Positions 43,633 through 52,470 of a stretch of 64,000 nucleotides of DNA are shown here, piece by piece. How positions within the stretch are numbered: position 1 is the first letter of the stretch; every line of letters starts with the position of its first letter. Under the pieces are notes generated by a model. It ran no database searches, was not told the origin of the DNA, and worked only from the letters and a program-made list of their open reading frames with translations. Origin of the DNA: Dietzia sp. JS16-p6b. Lineage in GTDB: Bacteria > Actinomycetota > Actinomycetes > Mycobacteriales > Mycobacteriaceae. The stretch lies in the NCBI RefSeq assembly GCF_003052165.1, contig NZ_CP024869.1:3568001-3632000 (forward strand), read 5' to 3'. The position numbers and the translations under genes were made by a program.

Positions 43633-44184
43633 GTGCTCGATCTGGCGATCCTCGGGCTGCTCGACGAGCGCCCCATGCACGGATACGAACTGCGCAAACG
43701 CCTCTCCGAGATGCTGGGGACGGTGCGCACCGTGTCCTTCGGTTCGCTCTATCCGACCCTGCGTCGCCTCCGGCACCAGGGGGACATCGTCGAGGACGCG
43801 ACGGCGGCCACCGCCACGCGTCCACCGGCCACCGCACGACGCGGTCGCAAGACCTACCGCATCACCCCCGTCGGCGAGGCGACGTTGGCCGCCCTGCTCG
43901 ACTCGCCCGGCGCCTCCTCGTTCACCGACGACGGCTTCGGCGTCCACCTGGCCTTCTTCGACCGCACCCCCGGGCCCGCCCGGGTGCGGCTCCTCGAGGG
44001 CCGACGGCGCGTCCTCGAGGAGCGCCGGGAGGGCCAACGGGACGCGGCGACACGCGCCGGCCCGACCGAACTGCGCTACGCCCGGCAACTCACCCTGCTG
44101 GGCCTCGAGACCAGCGAGCGCGAGCTGCGCTGGATCAACGAACTCATCCAGACAGAGAACCCATCACAAGGAGAACACCAATGA
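43633..44184 (+). CDS. PadR-family transcriptional regulator
   Basis: The 183-residue protein has a winged-helix domain, [37 protein letters not shown] and [18 protein letters not shown], followed by a C-terminal dimer helix region ([18 protein letters not shown]). Homologues sit beside ino1 in mycobacteria (Rv0047c). The start GTG at 43633 has a GGGGTGGA stretch before it. The stop overlaps the ino1 start (ATGA), so regulator and enzyme are co-translated, which points to control of inositol synthesis. Confidence 0.9.
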   Translation: MLDLAILGLLDERPMHGYELRKRLSEMLGTVRTVSFGSLYPTLRRLRHQGDIVEDATAATATRPPATARRGRKTYRITPVGEATLAALLDSPGASSFTDDGFGVHLAFFDRTPGPARVRLLEGRRRVLEERREGQRDAATRAGPTELRYARQLTLLGLETSERELRWINELIQTENPSQGEHQ

Positions 44185-45269
44185 CCGACCAGAAGGTGCG
44201 CGTCGCGATCGTCGGCGTCGGCAACTGCGCGTCCTCGCTCGTGCAGGGCGTCGAGTACTACAAGGACGCGGCGATCGACCAGACCGTCCCCGGGCTCATG
44301 CACGTGAAGTTCGGCGACTACCACGTCCGCGACGTCGAGTTCGTCGCCGCGTTCGACGTCGACGGCAAGAAGGTCGGGATGGACCTCGCGGAGGCGATCA
44401 CCGCCTCGGAGAACAACACCCTCGCGCTCTGCGACGTGCCGCCGACCGGCATCACGGTCCAGCGCGGCCCCACCCTCGACGGCCTGGGCAAGTACTACCG
44501 TCAGACCATCGAGGAATCCGGCGCCGAGCCCGTGGACGTGGTGCAGGCCCTGCGGGACGCCGAGGTCGACGTGGTGGTCAGCTACCTGCCGGTCGGGTCC
44601 GAGGAGGCGGACAAGTTCTACGCGCAGTGCTGCATCGACGCCGGGGTCGCCTTCGTCAACGCCCTTCCCGTCTTCATCGCCTCCGACCCCGAGTGGGCCG
44701 AGAAGTTCCGTTCGGCGGGGGTCCCGATCGTCGGCGACGACATCAAGTCGCAGGTCGGCGCCACCATCACCCACCGGGTGATGGCCAAGCTGTTCGAGGA
44801 CCGCGGCGTCGCGCTGGACCGGACGTACCAGCTCAACGTGGGCGGCAACATGGACTTCAAGAACATGCTCGAGCGCGAGCGACTCGAGTCCAAGAAGGTC
44901 TCCAAGACCCAGGCCGTGACCTCCAACCTCGAGGGCACCCTGGCCGGCAAGATCCACGACCGCAACGTGCACATCGGCCCCTCCGACTACGTGGAGTGGC
45001 TCGACGACCGCAAGTGGGCGTACGTTCGCCTCGAGGGACGCGCCTTCGGCGACGCCCCCATCAACCTGGAGTACAAGCTCGAGGTGTGGGACTCGCCCAA
45101 CTCGGCCGGCATCATCATCGACGCCGTCCGGGCGGCCAAGATCGCCAAGGACCGCGGCATCGGCGGGCCGATCCTGCCGGCGTCGGCGTACCTCATGAAG
45201 TCCCCGCCGGAGCAGATGGCCGACGACAAGGCCCGCGCCGAACTCGAGGCCTTCATCATCGGGGCCTGA
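44181..45269 (+). CDS. ino1: Inositol-3-phosphate synthase
   Basis: The 362-residue NAD-dependent enzyme makes L-myo-inositol 3-phosphate from glucose 6-phosphate, feeding phosphatidylinositol, lipoglycans and mycothiol. The Rossmann motif is [16 protein letters not shown]. Catalytic and binding blocks are [44 protein letters not shown] and [22 protein letters not shown] lies before the ATG. Length and sequence are typical of the actinobacterial form. Confidence 0.96.
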   Translation: MTDQKVRVAIVGVGNCASSLVQGVEYYKDAAIDQTVPGLMHVKFGDYHVRDVEFVAAFDVDGKKVGMDLAEAITASENNTLALCDVPPTGITVQRGPTLDGLGKYYRQTIEESGAEPVDVVQALRDAEVDVVVSYLPVGSEEADKFYAQCCIDAGVAFVNALPVFIASDPEWAEKFRSAGVPIVGDDIKSQVGATITHRVMAKLFEDRGVALDRTYQLNVGGNMDFKNMLERERLESKKVSKTQAVTSNLEGTLAGKIHDRNVHIGPSDYVEWLDDRKWAYVRLEGRAFGDAPINLEYKLEVWDSPNSAGIIIDAVRAAKIAKDRGIGGPILPASAYLMKSPPEQMADDKARAELEAFIIGA

Positions 45270-45293
45270 CACACGCAGGAAGAACAGGAACGC

Positions 45294-45854
45294 ATGACTC
45301 CCACCGCGACGGATCGCCCGCTCTCGACCACCGGACGTCGCCGTGTCCCGGCCGCCCTCGCATTCGCGATGGCGGCCGGAGTCGCACTCGCCGGCTGTTC
45401 GGGTACGGAGGAGGAGATCGCCGCGCCCGCCACACCGACCACGCAGGTGACCACCTCGTCGTCGTCGACTCCGCCGTCCCCCTCGCCCGCGGCCGAGACC
45501 GCCGATCCCGTCCCCGCGGCCACGGTGACGGCGGCCGCCGCCGCGCCGGTGTCGCCAGGTTCGACCCAGCTGCCCGCGAACGTCGTGAGCGCGGGCGGCC
45601 CCTGCCACCTGGTGGGCGAACTGGCCCAGGCGGAGGACGGCTCGCCATTGTTCTGCCAGGAGGACCCTGGTGGCGCCGGGCCGCTGTGGCTGCCACAACC
45701 GGAGGGGACTGGCCCGGACGGCACCGGCCCCGCGATGCTCGGACGACCCTGCATGCAGGAGGGGCTGGCGGTGACCGCCCCGGAGGGCACCATTCTGACC
45801 TGCCGTCTGACCGGCGGCGGCGACGTCCCCGGCGGGCTGTACTGGCAGCGATAG
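45294..45854 (+). CDS. Putative lipoprotein
   Basis: The 186-residue protein has a basic N-terminus, a hydrophobic segment (PAALAFAMAAGVALAGC) and a lipobox ending LAGC, so it should be lipid-anchored. After it come a Thr/Ser/Pro/Ala-rich linker of about 60 residues and a C-terminal domain with three Cys (GPCHLVGEL, PLFCQED, GRPCMQEG) and one more near the end (ILTCRL), likely in two disulfides. No family was recognised. It follows ino1 by 24 bases. Confidence 0.75.
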   Translation: MTPTATDRPLSTTGRRRVPAALAFAMAAGVALAGCSGTEEEIAAPATPTTQVTTSSSSTPPSPSPAAETADPVPAATVTAAAAAPVSPGSTQLPANVVSAGGPCHLVGELAQAEDGSPLFCQEDPGGAGPLWLPQPEGTGPDGTGPAMLGRPCMQEGLAVTAPEGTILTCRLTGGGDVPGGLYWQR

Positions 45855-45928
45855 GGGTCTAGCGGTTGCGGGCCACCGGGCCCGGGGATTGACTGTGGGT
45901 CATCCGACGACCCCTCACCGGAGGCCCG

Positions 45929-46597
45929 ATGACCCAGACACGGTTAGCGCATATCGAGGTCGATGACGGCGTGTACGCGCCGCAGGCCGACTCGTGGTTG
46001 CTCTGCGAGGCGCTCGACCATGCCGACCTGGTCGCCGGCAAGCGGGTTCTCGACATCTGTACAGGAAGCGGGATTCTCGCCGTCGAGACCGCACTGCGCG
46101 GCGCGCGGGAGGTCGTCGCCTTCGACATCTCCCCCGCCGCCGTCGCCTGCGCGACCCGCAACGCCGAACGAGCCGGGGTGCGGGTGGATGCGCGCGTGGG
46201 AACGCTCGCCGACGCCCGACGGGCCGGGCCGTTCGACGTGGTGGTGTCGAACCCTCCGTACGTCCCCTCGGACGCGCCGCTGAGCGGGACCGGACCCAAC
46301 CGGGCCTGGGACGCCGGCGCCGACGGGCGGGTGGTCCTGGACGAGCTGTGCGACCTCGCCCCCGACCTCGTGGCCCCGGGCGGGACCATGCTGATCGTGC
46401 ACTCCGAGTTCTCCGACCCGCCGAAGACCATTTCCCGGCTCGAGCGGGCCGGGTTCGACGCCCGCCGGGTCGCGAGCCAGGTCGTGGAGTTCGGTCCGGT
46501 GATGCTCGGGTACGCGGCGCGACTGGAGGCCGCGGGCCTGCTCGAGCCGGGGAGACGAATGGAGGAACTGGTGGTGGTCCGTGTCGACCGCAGGTGA
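45929..46597 (+). CDS. HemK/PrmC-like class I methyltransferase
   Basis: The 222-residue protein has the SAM-binding motif VLDICTGSGILAVETAL, EVVAFDISPAAVACATRN and the catalytic VVVSNPPYVPSD (NPPY), as in N5-glutamine and N6-adenine methyltransferases. It lacks the N-terminal helical domain of true PrmC, so its substrate is open. The stop overlaps the CDGSH gene by 17 bases. The same trio (methyltransferase, CDGSH protein, iron-type redox enzyme) recurs here with the gene at 47201, on the opposite strand. Confidence 0.85.
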   Translation: MTQTRLAHIEVDDGVYAPQADSWLLCEALDHADLVAGKRVLDICTGSGILAVETALRGAREVVAFDISPAAVACATRNAERAGVRVDARVGTLADARRAGPFDVVVSNPPYVPSDAPLSGTGPNRAWDAGADGRVVLDELCDLAPDLVAPGGTMLIVHSEFSDPPKTISRLERAGFDARRVASQVVEFGPVMLGYAARLEAAGLLEPGRRMEELVVVRVDRR

Positions 46598-46829
46598 CCG
46601 CGACGCGCGGGTCGTCCGGATAGTCCCCGGCGGCCCCATGTTGGTCGAGGGGCCGGTCGACCTGGTCACCGACGACGGGGCCCGCGTCTGCTCCGACCGC
46701 TTCATGGTGGCGGTGTGCACCTGCCGTCGCAGCAAGACCTACCCGCTGTGCGACACCAGCCACCGTCGCAAGATCCGGGCCACCTCTCCCGGATCCCCTA
46801 CCGACGCCTCAGCCGGCGCCGACGGCTGA
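46581..46829 (+). CDS. CDGSH-type iron-sulfur protein
   Basis: The 82-residue protein has CTCRRSKTYPLCDTSH, the three Cys and one His that hold a 2Fe-2S cluster in CDGSH proteins (here CDTSH). It has one motif and no membrane anchor. It starts with GTG inside the methyltransferase gene end and is probably co-translated with it. It may serve as an electron or cluster carrier for a neighbouring enzyme. Confidence 0.85.
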   Translation: MSTAGDRDARVVRIVPGGPMLVEGPVDLVTDDGARVCSDRFMVAVCTCRRSKTYPLCDTSHRRKIRATSPGSPTDASAGADG

Positions 46830-47200
46830 GCCTGCGACCACGACCGATCTCGGCCCGGGCCGTGGGCTCCCCCTTCCGCCGCTCCCGCCCCACGTTGTCC
46901 GCATCCCCTCCCCCCTTGTTCGGCATCCGCTCTCCCTTTTCGGCATCCGCTCTCCCTTTTCGCGATCCGCTCGCCGCGATGAACGCCCGCGTGCGCCTTT
47001 GTGCGCGCCGGAGTGCATCGCGGCGGGCGGCAGTGCGTCAGGCGTACCGGCGCACGAGCGGATGTCCAGCCGGGTTTGCAGGCGCGCGAGCGGATGCCGC
47101 GGAGCGGGGCGGGAGGCGGGGTCGGCGGTGCCGGCGGGAGGCGGTGCCGCAGTGTCGGCGGGGTCGGCGGTCCCGGTGTGAGCGGGAAACGAACGCTGCG
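46830..47200. repeat. Gene-free stretch with 20-bp tandem repeats and inverted copies
   Basis: CGGCATCCGCTCTCCCTTTT occurs at 46921-46940 and 46941-46960, followed by a partial third unit. The core CGGCATCCGCTC returns inverted near 47086-47099, and a related GAGCGGATG near 47056. The stretch lies between genes that point at each other, so it may act in ending transcription. No gene is seen. Confidence 0.7.
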
Positions 47201-48205
47201 TCAGGGCAGCAGCGAGGACTCCCCGCGGCCCCACGCGGCCAGCATCCCGCCCGCCGCCACCTCGTCGAGGTGGTCCAGAGCACGCATCCCGAACACTACG
47301 TCCGCCGCGAGATGCGGCTCCCGGTTCACCAGATCCCCCACGACGTCGTGGCGCATCACCTGCTCGTGGACCGCGTCGGCCTCCACGTGTTCGGCGTAGA
47401 AGTGCACGCATTCCTCCGGCGCCCCCAGCCTGCGCAGGCCCGCGACCAGTCGCGCGGACCCGGGGGACGAGGTGATCTCGATGGCGGCGAAATGCCCGAT
47501 CGCGGCGCCGCGCAGGGACCGGTGCAGCCCGAACAGTGACATCAGGTTGACGGTCGACAGCGTCGCCGCCGACACCCGGTCGAGGTACCCCAGGTAGCCG
47601 GGGTCCAGATCGGCGGCCCGCATGAGATCGGCCCAGAGCTGCTGGTGGACCCGCTCTCCGCGCCCGCCGCCGAACTCGTCGAACTCCACGGCGACGAACG
47701 AGGCCTTGGCCTGCCCCTGCAGCCGCGGGATGGCGAACGCGTGGGGATCGCCCTCCTTCAGGTGGTAGAGCGACCGGTGGGCGAAGTACTCGCGCAGCTG
47801 GTCCCAGGTGCCCTCGTCCTTGAAGTACCAGGACGGGCCCGTGCCGGAGGTCGCCTCGACGGACAGTGCGTCCATCTCGGCCACGGGATCGTCACCCGGC
47901 TCGACCGCTCCCCGGAGATGATCGAGGAACAGGGTCTCCAGCGCGCGACGGAGGCGCAGGAGTTCGGGGTCCCACTCCAGGTCGGAGTCCACGCCGGCGA
48001 AGCCCCGGTAGTGGAGCTCATAGAGCGTGTAGAGCGCGAGCTGGAGGTCGCGACCCATCGGATCTGTGTCCGCCGAGACGTCCGGGAGCCCATCGGTCCG
48101 GCCCGTCGCCAGCGCCGTGACCACGGCCTCCGAGAGCGGCCCGCTGCCGACGGGCAGGGCGGGGGCGGAGGCCGGGGACGCGATCTGGGTCGGGGCGGCT
48201 GTCAT
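47201..48205 (-). CDS. Iron-containing redox enzyme of the haem-oxygenase-like fold
   Basis: The 334-residue protein resembles the 'iron-containing redox enzyme' family (haem-oxygenase-like diiron proteins). Candidate metal ligands are in YTLYELHYRGF, LYHLKEGDPHAFAI, AIGHFAAIEITSS and HFYAEHVEADAVHEQVM, which hold the expected Glu and His pairs on helices. The substrate is unknown. Together with the methyltransferase and CDGSH genes across the repeat stretch it may form a small metabolic unit. Confidence 0.75.
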   Translation of the reverse strand: MTAAPTQIASPASAPALPVGSGPLSEAVVTALATGRTDGLPDVSADTDPMGRDLQLALYTLYELHYRGFAGVDSDLEWDPELLRLRRALETLFLDHLRGAVEPGDDPVAEMDALSVEATSGTGPSWYFKDEGTWDQLREYFAHRSLYHLKEGDPHAFAIPRLQGQAKASFVAVEFDEFGGGRGERVHQQLWADLMRAADLDPGYLGYLDRVSAATLSTVNLMSLFGLHRSLRGAAIGHFAAIEITSSPGSARLVAGLRRLGAPEECVHFYAEHVEADAVHEQVMRHDVVGDLVNREPHLAADVVFGMRALDHLDEVAAGGMLAAWGRGESSLLP

Positions 48206-48214
48206 GTGACTTGT

Positions 48215-49409
48215 CTACCCTCTCGGGCGGTCATCCTCCACCGTGGACGTCCCCCCGGCGCCGTTCGCGTCGTCCTCGGAGTTCCCGGGGCCCCCGGAGT
48301 TCCCGGAGTCCTCGGAGTTCTCGGACTCGATCCGCTGGCGCTCCCGCTGCTCCCGACGCTCGCCGGCTCGCCGCTGATAGTCGTCGAACATCGTGCGGCG
48401 TTCGTGCCACCGGAGACTGTAGGTGGCCGCGCGGACCACGTCCTCGTCGTCGAAGTTCGACCCCAGCGCGCCGGCGAACGCCCCGAGGCAGGTGGACAGC
48501 CACGCCAGGCGGAAGTAGTCCGAAACACTGACGGGCCGCCCGAGCTGGGTCTCGAGGTAGCCAGCGTCCAACACCACGATGGCCAGCACGAACATCGCCA
48601 CCAGCAGGGCGAGGAACATGATTCCCACACCGACGCCGACCGTCAGCACGGTGGCCGCGTTGTCCATCCGCCGATGACCCCGTCCGAATTCGTCATCGGA
48701 ACGGGTCCACATCCCGTTGCGCAGAATCAGCCAGGACACCAGCGTGAGGACACCCAGCACGCCGATCAGCAGCAACCGCATCGGATGTAGTGCCACCGCC
48801 AGGGAGGCGATGCTGCCGTAGAAGACGCCGAAGGCGCCGGTGCCCGCCCCGGCGGCGACGACACCGGCTAATCCTGTCACCATCCGGGTGGGCCTGTTGT
48901 TGAGCACCATCCCTCCGAGTAGCCGGATCCTGCTCATCGCCCCGCTGCACGTGGCGGGGGGAAGATCGTCCGAACCGGACGGGCCGACACCGTCCCGGCG
49001 AGTGCCCGCCCTCACCAGGCGACGAAGGAGCGCCCTGACCTTCGCCTTCACCCGGACTACGCCGAGCACCGGCAGACATACCAGCGCGGCGGCAGTGGAG
49101 TCGTTGACGTCGTACAACACCGGGTCCCCGCCGGATCGGCTCGGCAGATCAGTCAGGTAGACGACGAAATCCCACGAGTGCTGCTGCAACAGACGGGGTG
49201 CGTGCTCGGTGAGTCGGACCTCGCCGTCCGGACCGAGCGGGAGTGTTTCCCGGGCGACCTCGACCCGCCACCTCCCCCCGGAGCTCGCGGGTCAGATCGT
49301 CGGCGAGGTCGTCCGCGATCGCGGCCGCCACCCTGTCGGGCGCACCTGGGTCCGCCATGAGTCCGACGGTCGAGTACGTCCCCTCGTCACTCTGCTCGTG
49401 CTCACTCAC
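48215..49409 (-). pseudogene. Membrane protein gene with a frameshift at a G6 run
   Basis: Two frames fit together. The first (from ATG 49409) codes for MSEHEQSDEGTYSTVGLM, then DDLADDLTRELRG. The second is open from just before the C6 at 49274-49279 and codes for WRVEVARETLPLGPDGEVRL and QQHSWDFVVYLTDLPSR, then four or five membrane segments (TVLTVGVGVGIMFLALLVAM, LLIGVLGVLTLVSWLIL) and a Ser/Gly/Glu-rich tail. Taking one G out of the run joins them as LTRELRGRWRVEVARETL. The family is not recognised. It is a true pseudogene or a sequencing error. Confidence 0.65.
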
Positions 49410-49427
49410 TTCTGATACCCCCTTCCG

Positions 49428-50615
49428 TCACTCCCCGCGGTGAAGCCGCGCGAACGCGTCGAAGATGCGGGCACCGTGGGGCAGTGCCGCCTCGTCCAGG
49501 ACGAACCCGGGGTGGTGCAGGTCGGTCTCCTCGGACTCCCCGTCCCACACCCCCAGCCGCAGGTAGACGCCGGGGATCTCCTCGGTGTACCAGGCGAAGT
49601 CCTCGCCGCCGCTGGACTGCACGGCCGTACCCACCCCGTCCGGTCCGAGCACCTGCTCGACCGCGGACGCCGCCAGGTCGGCGCAGGCCTGGTCGTTGAC
49701 CACCGGTGGCACACCCTGGACGTACTCCACCTCGGCGCGTAGCCCGTACGTCGCGGCGATCGACTCGACGGCCCCGCGGACGACGGGTTCCGCCGTGGCC
49801 CAGACGTCGCGGTCGGCGCTGCGCAGGGTGCCCCACAGCTGGCCCGAGTCGGGGATGACGTTGGGAGCCGTCCCCCCGGCCTTGATCGAAGCCCAGGTCA
49901 GGACCGTGCCCGAGCGCGGGTCGATGGTCCGGTCCACCACGGCGGTCACCCCCGTGACGATCTGCGCCAGCGCGAAGACCGTGTCCTGGGTCTCGTGCGG
50001 CCGCGCCGTGTGGCCTCCGTTCGAGTGGACGGTGACGCCGATCTTGGCGTTGGACGACGTGATGGCGCCGCCCGTCACCCCCACCTCGCCGACGCGGCGG
50101 TGCGGATCGCAGTGCAGCGCGAGGATCCGGTCCACGCCCTCGACCACGCCCTCCTCGACGCACTCCTTGGCGCCGCCCGGCATGGTCTCCTCGGCCGGCT
50201 GGAAGATCAGGCGCACGGGGCGCGGTGGCGGGTCGGCGACCAACATCTCGGCCGCCCCCAGCAGCATCGCGGTGTGACCGTCGTGGCCACACGTGTGGGC
50301 CACCCCGTCGACCTCCGAGGCGAAGGACTCGCCGGAGTCCTCGCTCATCGCGAGCGCGTCGATGTCCGCGCGCAGGGCCACGACGTCCGTCGCGGTGGCG
50401 CCCTCGGCGGCCGGGACATCGCACCACAGGCCGGTGCCGATGCGGAACCGGGTCGGCCGCAGCCCCATCGACCGGAGCTCACCCTCGATGTAGTCGGTGG
50501 TCTCGGTCTCCTCGTAGGACAACTCGGGGTGGGTGTGGATGTGGCGCCGCCACCCGATCAGTCGCCCCTCGAACCCGCCCGCGTCGGCGGTGTCACCCTT
50601 CTTGCGTCCGAACAC
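49428..50615 (-). CDS. M20-family metallo-amidohydrolase
   Basis: The 395-residue enzyme has RRHIHTHPELSYEET, THTCGHDGHTAMLLGAAE (metal-binding Cys/His/Asp), IFQPAEETMPGGAKE (catalytic Glu), and the dimerisation domain NSNGGHTARPHETQD-like region. Members split N-acyl amino acids, hippurate or peptides. It starts 23 bases inside the end of the prolyl oligopeptidase gene, so it belongs to the same transcript as the ligase pair upstream. Confidence 0.9.
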   Translation of the reverse strand: MFGRKKGDTADAGGFEGRLIGWRRHIHTHPELSYEETETTDYIEGELRSMGLRPTRFRIGTGLWCDVPAAEGATATDVVALRADIDALAMSEDSGESFASEVDGVAHTCGHDGHTAMLLGAAEMLVADPPPRPVRLIFQPAEETMPGGAKECVEEGVVEGVDRILALHCDPHRRVGEVGVTGGAITSSNAKIGVTVHSNGGHTARPHETQDTVFALAQIVTGVTAVVDRTIDPRSGTVLTWASIKAGGTAPNVIPDSGQLWGTLRSADRDVWATAEPVVRGAVESIAATYGLRAEVEYVQGVPPVVNDQACADLAASAVEQVLGPDGVGTAVQSSGGEDFAWYTEEIPGVYLRLGVWDGESEETDLHHPGFVLDEAALPHGARIFDAFARLHRGE

Positions 50616-52470
50616 CGAACACCTCCTGACAGAAGTCGACCACCCGGTCCCCGAGCAGCTGCCTGTTGGCCAATTTCACGAACTCGTGACCCTCGTCCTC
50701 GAAGAGCAACACGTCCACCGGTACCCCGCGGCGCCGCAACGCCTCGACCGCCTGTTCGGTCTCGCTGAGCGGCACGTTGGTGTCGTGCGCGCCGTGGACG
50801 AAGAGCACGGGCACGTCCACGTGGTGGTACAGGTGCAGGGGCGAGGCCTCCCTGAGCAGTTCACGCTCCTGGAGTGGGTTGCCGTACTTGGGGTACGCGG
50901 CGGCGGCGATCCACGGCTCGGTGGTGCGGTAGAAGGTCTGGAGATCACTCATCCCACACGCCGCGATCCCCCCGCGCCAGCGCCCGGGATGCCGCACCAG
51001 GGTCGCGTTGACCAGGTACCCGCCGTACGAGCGGCCCGAGACCACCGCCCGGTCGGGGTCGGCGATGCCCTGCTCGACGAGGTGCAACAGCGCGTCCTCG
51101 ACATCGTCGATCCCCGCGAAGCGGCCGTAGCGGTCGTCGGCGTGGCTGAAGAAGCGGCCGGACCCGGTGGACCCGCGCACGTTGGGCTCGAAGTAGGTCA
51201 CACCGATGTCCAGGTACCGGCGGGCGAGGTCGTTGTACCCCGGTCGGGACTGCCCCTCGGGCCCGCCGTGGAGGTGGACCACCGTGGGCGTCGGCTCGTC
51301 GGCCGGATCGGCGCGGTACAGCCACCCCGAGAGTTCCAGACCGTCGCGGGCCGTGAAGCGGACCAGCTGCGGGACCGGGTCCGGTTGCCTCGGGGGCTCC
51401 CCCGTCCACCTCCGTCGCTCCACGTCGTACATCACGATGCGCGGTGGCTGGTCGAGACTCTGGACGGTGAGCGCCAGCAGACGCCCGTCGGCGGTGAGCG
51501 TGGGCGAGGACGCGACCACGTCGGGCAGTGGCGGTCTGACGATCACCCGTGGTCGGCTCCGGCGCAGGTCCAGGACCTCGATCTCCGACAGTCCCCCGCG
51601 GACGTTCCACAGCAGCACGGCGGTCGTGCGGTCCAGGCTCACCTCGACGCGATCGAGGTCGGCGTCCTCCCGGTAGGCGAGCGGCCACGACTCCGTGAAC
51701 TCCTCGTCCGCCTCCACCGCGAGCAGTCCCATCCGGTCCGCGGAGTGATCACTGCGCACGATCATCCTCATGGGCCGGTCACCGCCGCCGGCGTCGAGTA
51801 TCACGCCGGCGTCGGTGGTCGACCCGGTGTCCACGGGCAGGAGCGGCCACCACCGGCCGTCCGGAACGATGCGGAGCAGTTCGCGGTGGCCGCGCGCCCC
51901 GACCCGGAACAGGGCCGCCCCGTCGCGGGCGTGGACGAGCGCGCCTCCCATCCGGGAGTCGACGATCGTGCTCTCACCCGTCTCCGGGTCCACCAGCCTG
52001 CCCTCGGCCAGCCCCTCGGAGTCGAAGGCGGTCAGGGCCAACAGATCGCCGTCCCAGCAGACGATCTGCTCGGTGGCGTCGTCGTGGGTGTCGATCGGAT
52101 AGACGTCCCGGTCCGCGGGGTCGGTCGTGACCAGCCAGATCCGCTCGCGCTCGCCACCGTCGGGGGCCACCTCGCAGGCCAGCCACTTGCCGCTGGGCGA
52201 GTACGCGACGCGTCGCACCGGTCCGTTGACGGGAAGGACCACGTCGCGTTCCGGACCGGCCCCGTCCAGGCCACCGAGGCCGAGAGGCCGTTGGACCGCG
52301 CGTGGGTAGCCGGTGCGCTCGGTGACCACGCACGCCAGCATCGAGCCGTCCGGGGACAGGCAGGGCGAGGTGGTGTGCCGGATCTCTCCCGGCCCCCCGA
52401 CGGCGTCGTCGGGCGGGCCGGCGAGGTCCAGCGACTCCGCCTCCTCGGTGATCTCGGTCGTGTCATGCAC
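50593..52470 (-). CDS. S9-family prolyl oligopeptidase
   Basis: The 625-residue serine peptidase has an N-terminal beta-propeller (repeats such as SPDGSMLACVVTE and YSPSGKWLACEVAPDG) and a C-terminal alpha/beta hydrolase with Ser481 (SGRSYGGYLVN), Asp563 (HGAHDTNVP) and His595 (EDEGHEF). It cuts short peptides, usually in the cytoplasm; no signal peptide is seen. The GTG start overlaps the stop of the ligase gene upstream by 8 bases, and its own end overlaps the M20 gene, indicating one operon. Confidence 0.93.
   Translation of the reverse strand: MHDTTEITEEAESLDLAGPPDDAVGGPGEIRHTTSPCLSPDGSMLACVVTERTGYPRAVQRPLGLGGLDGAGPERDVVLPVNGPVRRVAYSPSGKWLACEVAPDGGERERIWLVTTDPADRDVYPIDTHDDATEQIVCWDGDLLALTAFDSEGLAEGRLVDPETGESTIVDSRMGGALVHARDGAALFRVGARGHRELLRIVPDGRWWPLLPVDTGSTTDAGVILDAGGGDRPMRMIVRSDHSADRMGLLAVEADEEFTESWPLAYREDADLDRVEVSLDRTTAVLLWNVRGGLSEIEVLDLRRSRPRVIVRPPLPDVVASSPTLTADGRLLALTVQSLDQPPRIVMYDVERRRWTGEPPRQPDPVPQLVRFTARDGLELSGWLYRADPADEPTPTVVHLHGGPEGQSRPGYNDLARRYLDIGVTYFEPNVRGSTGSGRFFSHADDRYGRFAGIDDVEDALLHLVEQGIADPDRAVVSGRSYGGYLVNATLVRHPGRWRGGIAACGMSDLQTFYRTTEPWIAAAAYPKYGNPLQERELLREASPLHLYHHVDVPVLFVHGAHDTNVPLSETEQAVEALRRRGVPVDVLLFEDEGHEFVKLANRQLLGDRVVDFCQEVFGVRTQEG

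Noticed and set aside
43247-45862. 871-codon plus-strand frame running over padR, ino1 and the lipoprotein gene
   Set aside because: It is out of frame with three clear genes that have their own ribosome sites and motifs.
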